DNA of 64,000 nucleotides from Mugil cephalus (lineage: Eukaryota > Chordata > Actinopteri > Mugiliformes > Mugilidae): the NCBI RefSeq assembly GCF_022458985.1, contig NC_061789.1, positions 8,474,357-8,538,356 on the forward strand, in the 5' to 3' direction. The notes under the pieces were generated by a model. That model was not told the DNA's origin, searched no databases, and was given only the letters and a program-made list of their open reading frames with translations. Positions 1-11,100 of this stretch are shown in pieces; the first letter of the stretch is position 1; each line of letters starts with the position of its first letter. The position numbers were made by a program, and so were the translations under genes.

Positions 1-3000
1 CTATTCATCCAAATTACTGCACTCATCATGTTTCAATGTGTTTAAGAATCATCGCCCGCATTCTTTAACGCCAACTCTAGCAGATGGGTTGCTAATAAGA
101 GTTGTGGTGTCTTTCCAGAGTGAGAGTGCTGCACATCTAAAAGCTGTTAAAGTGAGGTTTTGCCCACTCTCCTCTTGGAGAGCTCCAAACCGCAGCCTCT
201 CAAAGCAGGACCTTGTGTATTTAAGAGATATAGAGAGAACAAGAAAGCACAAGAACGCAAAACCCAAAAGGCAAGCACAACCCTCCAATAACCGCCTAAT
301 AACCATGATCTGTGTTCCAAATGTCCTTGATTTGAGGTAGGTTAGTCATGCACTGGATGCAGAAGAGGACACTGTGTGCTGACTGAAACATCTGCAGATT
401 TTGGTCCTAACCATTTCAATGACCGTGCAGGGATAAATCAAAGTGGGGAAAGAAGAGACTGAGAAGACAGATTCTCAGTCATAAGCAGTTTAGGGTTGTG
501 CGTCAACGGCGACAGTCCAGACCATACATCCTGTGACGTGCACCTTTCTAGAAATGCAATCAGTGTGTTTCCACTTTAGTATTTCCAGCTGCTTCTCCAT
601 CTCCCCAATTTTGAAATTCATTGTTTTGGATGAGTCCCATTGATGGGACTCATCTTTGGCGAAATTTTGGTGAAAGTTTCAATCGTCATTGTTAAAAGTG
701 AAAGTAGAAACTTAGGCCATGTTTACACAAATCTAATTTTTGTGTGAAACCGCATAAGTCTTGCACATTTCTGCCAGCCGTCCATGACAATGGTCCAGAT
801 CTTTCTGTGACTGTAACTGCACATTTATGAACCCCGGTTGAACTCAATGTCATTGCCTCACCCCTCTAGGCCCCGATGTCTCAACACAACAATTAAAAGC
901 AACATCAATGGTGGACTACAGGCCTGTGACGGTGCTGCTTCAAATATTGACCCTTGTTGGGTGGCTAGGGCAACATATACGGTTACTTTGCCACTACAAA
1001 GAGCTAAAAAAGGATTACAGACTGTAACCCGGACTGTATGTTTGTATACGGCGCGCAGCGTTGATGTGTAGGGTTAATGCCCATGCTCTGCTTCTTTATT
1101 GAGTTCTGTAGCAGAAACAATGTCACGCATAGGCCTGGGACATGTATTACAGCCATTCTACAACAAGAGACGGTTTTGCAATGGATCCACCATTACGGAG
1201 AAATTCTCAACATGAGGCCAAGGAAACCAGTGAAAAAAGATTGTTTTGCCACGTGTAACCCGACTGGCAAAGGAGTTTAAGATTGCCAATGAGCCTTCAC
1301 CATTACTGTTGTTGTGTGTTATTGTTTTGCCTTGATTCTGAGTTTGATAATGATGCGTGTGTCTGTGTCTTAGTGTGATAGTGCAATGGTATATCATTCA
1401 CTCAGCATTCCTGGGGAACCAAGGAAGTGCGGTGTCAAGTCTAAAGTCATTTGCATGAGCAGTCATTACATTCTATGAATTATAGACTATGAAGCATTCT
1501 GAACAGGCACACTTTAGATGTTGTTGTCTGAAAGAACACGGTGCATCGGTATCAGCAGCACACCGACTGCGGCTCTTTAAATCTTTTGCTGTTTGTTTGG
1601 TTCGAACAGTCACATTTCCGTAGTACGGGTATTGATTTAAAAAAGAGAGTGTGAGAGAGATGGAGAGAGGAAGACAGAAAGAGTAGAGGTTGCCCAGGAG
1701 AAAGCCTGACTGAGCTTAAAAACAGTCTGTCTTTCATTTTGGTTGCCGACACATCTCAGATGCTTGCTAACTGCAGATTTCAATTACTGCTGAACAATGA
1801 AATGTGGTGATGATGGAGTTGTTGCCTTTTGCACTGGCGAGCTACTTAAATTTCAAACACAGTATAATAGTTGGCGGAGGTCATGAGAAAGATGCAGCAC
1901 AGACAGAATTTATGTGACTACTATTCAGCCGCCTTCGCTGCACCATTTCCTCATTACCTGGTTGCATGTGTTCTGTGGCCCAGCTGTAGGGTTGTGGTCT
2001 AGGGGAACTACAGCCTAACACACATAACCCACAAACCCAACTTTGAGGGTTAACCTTTTACACATCACATATGTCTGGTGTAGTAGCAATCAAATCTGTC
2101 TGCAGCTGAGTCGTTGAATTGCTTTGTGGGTAATGTAGGTGTAGGTTTTGGCAAAGATGTAGGCGATGGTAGTTCTAGCAGTAGATCCAAGGATCAGTAG
2201 AAGTGAAAACCTTCTTTAAACATATTTTGTGGTGTAATGTGCTGCCCATCTATCTGCCAAAGTCAGAAATTGTCATAGGCTTCGCTGAAATGTCCCAGCA
2301 CCAATAACCCTACCACCAATAACCGCTGGAGTCCTACTGGAGCCACCGAGAACACAGACTACCCAACACTGATTCAGTTTAACCTAATGGGACCCTTCAG
2401 CTGTACTAAGTGATTTACATCCAACATTGGTTGAGTGTATTGAAAGTACTTTCTTTTTCTTGAAAGTAGCCTACATTTAGCCTCCTGAGACCCGGCGTCC
2501 TCATACGGGGACATTACGTTTTAGGTTTGTGACAGCCTATTCTGCTCCATTTAGACCTGCTGTTTTGTTAGCGAAGGGTCAATGCACCTGTTTATTTATG
2601 CTTATTAACTTTTGTAGTTTGATATGACATGCAAATTTAACAAATTAACAAGTACTCATTTCAGGACTTCATTGTTTTCAGTTTTATATTTTAGTACACC
2701 TTGATGATGCTTATTTTTATACTTCTTAGGTCCGACTAATCCCAAATACCTAAAGATCTTAATCTTATCTTAAAGAAATTACAAAGCATTACAAACAAAT
2801 GCTTGGGCCTCAGGAGGTTAAAGAAGCCGAGGAACTGGTATCGACTGTTGGTCATTTTTGAATTACTTTTGTGGGAATGCACACCTGCATGGACATTGTT
2901 TGTCAAACCCACCACTGACATAGGAAGTCTGGACTTGACAAAGGTAAGGAGTCCTACTGTTGGCAGTTAGCAGACCAATCAGAAGGTGGACAAAGTGGCA

Positions 3001-4351
3001 ATTCAAGTCAGCTGATGTGTAGCCTTGCTGAAAATCTGCGCTTGACGTCCACAATACATTTCCAGGAACAAAGAGGCCACTGTAGCAAGGAAAATTCCAA
3101 CAGATGACATCAGTGACATCTGACAAAGCTGACACACCTGATGTAGATACCCAGGTCTGAAGGAGAGGAGGTAGATGACTCAGCTTACGTCACTTGAGAA
3201 AACATAGAAGTGTGTGCACTGTACACACAAACACAATATTGTAAAGGCAATTCTAAGTGTGCCACAAGGAAAATTATCCTTCGCTGGCTCCCTGCATTTC
3301 AGAGGCAGTGAACCCTGTAACTGTATCCCCTTCACGACGCGTGGGTGAGAGGATCACCCACGTGGGGCATATTTACAAAAATATGCAGTCATCTTCTCCT
3401 CTCCCTTCCACACAGACTGATGTGCCTTCCAGGTATGTCTGTGAACTCATTTCTAATCCTTTGTGGCATGCAGTGGTTTTGCAGAATTCCTCATCTTTAT
3501 CATCGAAGGAGAGCCCATGAGGCAGGCTGTGCATCGTAGTAATTAAAACCGCCTGGGAGGTCAGTGTGAGAATATATGGTGTACGCCTAGTATCCTCCCA
3601 TGACACACCTCCACACCCTCTTACTTAATCTCCCCTCAATATACACAAAAAACATATATATATGCTCTACTACTTCCTTATTGCTGCTGATGGAAATATC
3701 CATTGCCTTGAACATGGTGAATGCTGAGAGATTTCCATATAATAAAAAAAAAAGGAGAAGTGGTGTGACTGGAGAGGTTCACACTAATTTAGTGTGGGAT
3801 GGGTACCCGTGGGAAGAAGAGAGCAGGGACTGCACCATGTGCACAACATCCATAAATCAGTAGTAGATGAATCAGTGAGTGGCCAGTGGTAAGCTCTCTG
3901 GGTTACTGTCAACAAGTTTATGACTCCATGTAGTGGAGGAAAAAAATCTGCTTATAATAAAAGTCAATGGGACCAGGACTATTTAATCCCATATTCAAAT
4001 TGGTTTCGTTTTGATCTTTAATAAACGATGATTTTGAACATAGGTGATTTTAGTGAAGAGAAAAAAATCAGCAATGAATTTAACCTGGTAATCCTGATTT
4101 ATTGTATTCATGTATTTAGATATTAGTTTTGTCTGTGCCAAATAAGTTTTCTAAGTTACAGGAATTAAGAGCTACCAATGCAGGCGAGCGCCTTGCGTGG
4201 CAGCCTCAGTCGATGTGTGTGAATGGATGAATGAGAATGAGCTACTGCTGAGGTAGAAAAGTGCTTTTCAAGGGCAGACGGTTTCCCTGGTTGTTTTGAC
4301 AGTATGATTGGGGAGTTATTATAGTGTGGATCAGGGGTGGGGGGGGCTTAC
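1..4351. other. coro7 intron 7 or downstream sequence, no exon recognised
   Basis: The next coro7 exon should encode the segment after DPRAQLTPVQ (in human the stretch leading to GFNQMREREVKLWDTR). I could not find it on the minus strand here, so it probably lies left of the window. The stretch holds one MITE-like repeat (2478-2820) and AT-rich filler. Short open frames have no recognisable family signature. Confidence 0.6.
2478..2820. repeat. MITE-like element with ~15-bp terminal inverted repeats
   Basis: The ends read AGCCTCCTGAGACCC and, inverted, GGGCCTCAGGAGGTT. They bracket about 340 bp of AT-rich DNA without coding content. Sequences with these CCTCCTGAG ends are common dispersed repeats in fish. 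The superfamily is not assigned from sequence alone. Confidence 0.6.
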
Positions 4352-6626
4352 CTGAACAGGTGTCAGCTGGGCTCTGGGATCAAACACTCGCAGCATCTTG
4401 TCCTAGACAATGAAGAAATGAAGGAAAAAGACAAAATGAATGATGAACATTGGGTGAAAACATATATTAGAAACATATAAAACAAGAAATAGCAATATGG
4501 CTTTAAATGAGGTCTGTTGGACGATTAGCAAAGCCTCTAAGATACTAACTGGTTTATGAAATACATTGCTGGATCGTTTCCATTAGGGATGGGAAACAAT
4601 ATCAATACGGCAATATATCGCAATATTTTTTCCGTACAAGTGCTATAAATTGGAAATGGATCATTTGGATTAATAGTTTTTTGACTCAATATGTCTGATG
4701 AATTATCACTGATGTCATCTGATGTACATATATAAACAACGTGTATTTTAAGCTGTATTTAAAATTTGTCAGTGAACTATGTAGAATATCGCAATATATC
4801 GCAATATCATAATATCGCATATCGTGACCCAAGTATCGTGATACGTATCGTATTGTGAAGTCCTTGCCAATACCCACACCTGGTTTCCATCATGATTTCC
4901 TCTTTTTTTCATTGTTTTTCCTCCTTTCAATACATCATTATTAATTTTTTTTCCACCCCTTAACAATATTTCATATTCCTCGAATGATTATTTAGCACCT
5001 TGGTTTTCTTTTCATTCTCGGCCCAATCAATCACAAGTTAAACAAGGATTTACTGTTCTCTCAAAGTAATCGTGGAAGGATTTAAAGGCTAATCGGCCAG
5101 CTGTGTTTTTCGTAGCAATGAAACGGAACATTTCAAATGACAGCTACATATTGAACGTGTTAATAAAGTCCCTCCACCTCCGCATAGTTCAGATAAAGAT
5201 CAGCACAAGCTCTCAGAAGTTTCCTGCATTGATCTCACTGATTCATCGTTAGCAAAAGCAAGAGGGGTGACCTCTCCGCGGCCTCGTGCAGCTTGACCCC
5301 CTTCCCTCCCCTCCCCTCCCCCGGGCATGCACGAGCTCGCATTCGGCATCAATCAAAGCGGCCAATCAGAGGGGCTCCTGCGTGATTGGGAGGAAATGGG
5401 GGCCTAATGGGATCAGTCTGTGACCGGGACATGCGTGTCTGCGGTCGTGTCACTCAATACCGCTGTGGGACTGTGATCACAGCAGCAGACTGACGTACGG
5501 AGGTGATAGCAGGTAATAAGGAGCGCGCACACTTAACAAACGTACACGTCAAAGAGAATCAGGAGGCTGAACATGACACAGTCAAGCAAACACACACACA
5601 CATATAGAGAAGGACTGCGCAACGGTCAGCTACACAGAAAATAAATACAGCCGTCACACGTCCTGTCTGTCATGTTATCCCATCAAGTTGAAGCCTATGT
5701 TTGAAGAACATGATCAGGGCCTCATCCTGCTCCTGCTCCTCCCCCAGCAATCAAAGAAGGCTACTATTTGCTATTTTTAGCTTGAATTGCAAAGTGGAGT
5801 TTTGACTAATGTGCTGCCCCCCGTCCCTCCTCTGGCTCCATCTTTTTCTGCGTGTGGGTGTGGACCACCCACGAACGCGATGCCCCACAGCTACGTCTTC
5901 AGGCCTTTGTGACCCGGGACTAAGCCGAAGGCTCAGAGAGCGGCACTGGAACGACACACACACACACACAAACGCTTTTTACCCCACCTAATAATTCATG
6001 GACCCACCTGTTGAAGAACTGTCAGATTTAGGCAAATATCCAATCTGAGGTTTTTGGTAACTATCCACCCAACTAGGGTGCAGATTATTTTCCTGATTAA
6101 TGAATTTATTACACGATCAATAAAAACTCCGAAAATTTCTAATTTCATGGGAGCATCTATCAAAAACACAAATATAGTCTCTTTACATTATGTACAACAA
6201 AGAAAATCATCAAATTCTTAAAATAAAAATGCTAAAAGCAGCATCATTTCCTACGTTTGCTTATAACTCTCCCCAATAAATCGACTAATCATTCTGAATC
6301 TATGGCCAACAATCATCTGAACGCGCACAAATCGTGAGGCCACGGATTTTCCTGACCTTGAAAACACACCTCAGAACAGCTAAACGCATGTATATTTACT
6401 GTACGCACATATGCAAACATACATTTACTAAATTAAAGCCCCTGGCCGGCCTATCTGCCTCAGTGTCGCAGTGCAAACAACAACATACGAGGGAGGAAAC
6501 TATCTGGCTGCGCAAACACGCCGGCGAGGGGGCCGCTCGCATACAGATGTGTCCACCGAGTTACCGCACACACTCAAAAGAAGAATACACACACGCTTGA
6601 GCCTGTGACAATAACACGCATAAACA

Positions 6627-6657
<31 letters not shown>

Positions 6658-8088
6658 CACCACCGAAACTCATAAATCCACATGTTTGCACGTTTGTATT
6701 TGCGTGTGCGCGCTGAGACAGCTGCTGTTTAATCAAAGCGACCAAGCCTCACTCTCAAGCTGCTGCTAATGAGTTTTCGCGTGCACGCGGACGCACACAA
6801 AGGCGCTGGGAATCTTCGGCCAGGGGTGCTCCCTGTCTCTACGCTCATCAAACACGCTGCGCTGCCAGCCTCCAGTTCCCAGTCTCCTATGGTTACCGGC
6901 GTTTGAGACTTCAGGATCCTTTCGTCGGCCGTTCTTTGGAACCATGGGAAATATGGCGTAGAGCAGGGCTGGGCGCTGTGACCAGAAATGTACATCATGG
7001 TATTTTGCAAAATTCTGATTGCAACACAGCATAACCACATGTTCTCAACATTTTCTGCTGGTTGAGAGAGGAATTCATGCAGTAGATTGACTAAGGATGG
7101 ACTATTTTGCTATGTAAATATTGTAGAATAATCCCACGCTAGTAGTAAAACTGGTTTGTGTGGCAGCGTGTTAGCGATGCCCGCTGACGAGGAAATCCGG
7201 AAACATTTACAGCTCTGAGATAAAAAAACAAAAAGATAGATAAATCAATAAATAAAATGTTATCAAGATGAAATGAATAATAATTAAAATAATCATTTAT
7301 TTTGACATATTTAAACTGATTGTAATGCCAACAGCATTGCGACCGGTTACCGTAATTATTGTAGTATGCGCGCATTTTTTTTTTTCTTCTCATTCATAAA
7401 AAGCTAAAACTGGGGACATCTTTGGGGACGACTTTAGCCGGGGGACAGGTCATCCACAACGGGGACCGTCCCCCAGATGTCCTTAACAACAAACAACCGA
7501 CATGGCACGTTTTTTTTGGCTTCTCGTTCTGCCGCTTCATTTTTCTCGGACCTTTCCATCTTCACCATGCCCCTCGCAGTTTAGAAGCGCTACATTGAAA
7601 ACGGTCCAGAAAAAACAAACAAAAAAAATACCGGTATTCAGTATAAACCGGTATACCGCCCAGCCCCAGTATAGACCATGGTCATAATGTGACTTTTCTA
7701 ATGGAAGGTGAACCATAAATCCAAAAACACCGCACCACCCCGGCCCTGCCCATCTCTTCTCGCACTACCTGTGGATTTGATTCCCCCTAAGCTGAATGCC
7801 TCCTTTCTCTCTACCAGTGCGCCATAAATACACATCTCTCTTGGTCCAAATGAGGCCTGTCATGATTCCTGCTCTTTAGGGTGGTGGTCTCCCCTCCGAC
7901 TTTCCCTGAGCCCCAGTGTTTACCCTACCCTACAGGAAGGCCTGGGGATTGGACCCACATGTTGGCAGGCCCTATTTGCTTTAATAAGCTGGATTGGAGA
8001 GATTGAAAGGGGCCTTTCGGGTTAAATGACACCAGAGCCCAACGGGGCAGGAACCTCGGAGGCCCCCCTGGTTTCTGCATTGCTCACC

Positions 8089-8129
<41 letters not shown>

Positions 8130-11100
8130 TTTTCTCTTGTTCTCTTCAGGCTACGCTGCAGCCTACGACAGCGTCAGTAGCTCCGGCGTGCGCCATTATC
8201 CTGTCGAGCTAACGTGGTGATTTGGACGCAGCCCGTGATGGGTGGAATAATTTGCTCCCGGTCAGCGCAAAGACAAACACGGAGGACTGGATCAACAATA
8301 ACACTCGTTAAACGAGTGCATGCGGCGCGTTTCCGTGTCAGACGCTGTTAGTTCTCAAGTAAGCTCGTCGCGCCTCGTTATTGCATCAATCATGACGTGA
8401 TTTCATGAAACAAAAGGCACAATTTCAGGAGTTTAAACTGTGCAAATAACTGTTACACTAATCTCGGCTGATGAAAAAGCCCCTGGACCTATTCCAACTC
8501 ATAAATTGCTTCTTTCTTTACCCCTGCTCATAAACTCATACCACCTTCCTCCTTCCTCCTCCTACGCCTGCAATATACTAACAACCTAATGAAAACCCCT
8601 TGGCCATGCTAACGCACTTTCTCTCCTGAGCAATTAAATTGTTTATGCCCATCTTTTCCCCGTGTGCTACACAAACAGAGTGTTGCCAGGTGCTGAGTAA
8701 ACTTGCATGAGACGGAAGACGGGCGTAGCCGAGGGAGCGCGGAGGTGGACGTGAGCCACGGCTGCGCGATCAGGGGTCAGGTGGAGTCTAGACGAAACAA
8801 AGGCCCCGACAGATTCATCCTTCACACGCATGGATGTAGCACCGCTGCCATTATTAGCGCCTTCATTTCAAAGTTATTACAGTTTCCAATCTGGTGAGGG
8901 AAATCTCCACCGGGCCTCTTTCAACGTCTCTGCCGTCACTAATGCAAACTGACAATAATTATATCTTTTATGTCATAGGGATTTCCAACACTAACTGCTC
9001 ACTAATTAGATGTGTAATGTGATTCCCACCCTTTTTTATGAGCATCACCCCTGCTGACATTCTGATTAAATAAAACCCCTACGAGCAAATAAAGAGCGGG
9101 GTGGTGCGCTGAATGTGAGGTGAGGGCGACATCTAGTGGTCGAGGCTTAGAACTGCAGCAAGCGAACCTGGATTCCACAAGAGCACAAGGGCTGTGGAGG
9201 GAATTAAAACAAGACGGTGCAGGAGAGTGAAGCGGTGTGTGGGCCGTCCTCACCTTGCAGGAGGAAGCCAACAGGGAACCGTCCCGTTTCCAACTCAGAC
9301 TCTGCAGCTGGTCACCGTGCTGCTCCAGAACTGCAGGCACACAGATGAGCATTTAAGAAAAAGAAAAAAAAAACGCAATCTGTTTCAGATCAGACAAGGA
9401 AAGTGGAAAAGGGGTTCAGAAAAAGAGGAAACGTGATCACACACAAAAAAAACAAAACAAATGAACACCGAGGGGGGTGACGGCACATACACAAGACGTG
9501 ACAAAAAAACGTCAGGGAAAATGGAGACGGGATGAAGCCGTGAAAAACCAGCACACAGAGTTCACGAGACAACGACAGGAGCGCGGATGATTTACACCGG
9601 AGAAACGGATCGCGTATCCGTCCGGTTTAAGCACATGTTAGAGAATCATGAGCGCACACGTGTGAAAGCCTGCGGTGCCAGAATTGAGCACGGCGCAGCT
9701 CGTTCGGTTCCACCACGGCACCAAACATGTGACGAGACGAAGGGTGCACATGTTAAGACACGAAAAGAAAGTGAGTTTAAATCAGAGGGGAAATAAATCA
9801 AAAAACCAAGACACACACTTATTTAGATTTGTGTTTTCTTTTCTGTTCAGATCTCCCTCTATAACCAAACGGAAACTCCAAATCAATGCAATGAAAGACA
9901 TCGTGTGGGGAGAGAACACAGCTCATGAAAAGTTGAATCAGCGGTGAACAGCAGCAGCAGCAGCAGCAGCAGCCAGGCAGCTGTCGTGGGATGGGGAATG
10001 GAGGGGGAGTGGTGGTGGTGGGCAGTGTTTGTGATGGTGGTGGTGGTGGATGTGAGAGGGGGTGAGGCCAGAGGATAGTGACTACATCCTGAGGCCAGTC
10101 CAGGGGAGACTGGGACCAGGACTGCAAACCAAAACTTTACCTCTGCTGCTCCGGCACTTAGGCAGAGCCACAGGGCTGTAAAACGTAGGCAGTGTCAGTC
10201 AGGCAGACTCCAACGAACACAAAAAAAAAAATAAAAAAAAGGCCAACCAACCACTTCACTCCGAACACGTATCAATGTTACACACACACAGAACGTGGCA
10301 AAACGTAAACTGACAAAAAACTGAAACACAAAGCGACATACGTGACGTACAACAAAGACCTTTGAGTTCGTTCGCCAGATATTTTGAATTTTAACGACGC
10401 GTGCAAAATATTGCAGCTCATGTTGCACTCACCTGCCAGCGGCTTCTCCTGGCGACTGGTGTCCCAAACCAGAGGACGCTTAGCGGTGCCGACTGCAAGC
10501 AGGCCGGAGGAGGTGGGGTGGAAGTGGACCAGCTCCAGTCTGCCCTGGTCCGGACGCAGCGTCAGCTCGGGGCCGCCGGGCTGCTCCTGCTCGGGGTCGA
10601 GCAAACGCCACAGCTTCACCTGCGCGAGGAAAGAGTCTCCGTGTTATTGAAAGTTATAGTCCTCACTTACACCAAATCAGGCAAAACATTATGGCCACCT
10701 GCCTAACGTTGTGTATCGGGCGCCTGGTCTGGTCCGGTCTAGGTGCTACGTGTCTGAGTAACATCCACATGATGATTAAGGTTACTTACGCCACCTGTCA
10801 GTGGTTTTAATGTTACGGCTGATCGGTGTACAAAGCATTTACAGTTCTGCAAGATATTTTTGCAAACTGTGCCAGTTGTGGCCGTCTGAGCTGAGAGCGT
10901 AGCACATCATGTCAGAGTCGGACTTATTAATATGTCATATTATTCAAGGTGGTCCTTAAATAATCTACAGCTCAGCACTGGGTAATATGGGGTCTGAGCT
11001 CCGGTTCCAATTTCAATCCAACGCTGACGGATTAAATGGTTGCGGGTGATAATGCGTTTGTGGTTACCTCAGTGAAAACAAATCAATCCATTTTTCATTA

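Larger units (their letters stand above)
4403..9253. other. coro7 intron 6 (4.85 kb)
   Basis: This intron lies between the exon encoding ...SLLASSC-K and the one starting DKMLRVFDPR. It contains a TATCG-rich dispersed repeat (4595-4881), a hAT-like MITE (6964-7669) and CA microsatellites (6628-6657, 8091-8127). A GC-richer segment at about 5270-5480 has no exon that I recognise. Confidence 0.6.

Noticed and set aside
1-4351. Search for a VASN-like gene nested in the coro7 intron, as in human
   Set aside because: No leucine-rich repeat frame on either strand in this part; it may lie further left.
9819-10127. Pro/Thr-rich minus-strand frame with poly-Cys
   Set aside because: Arises from the GGT/GTG and CAG low-complexity tracts in coro7 intron 5.
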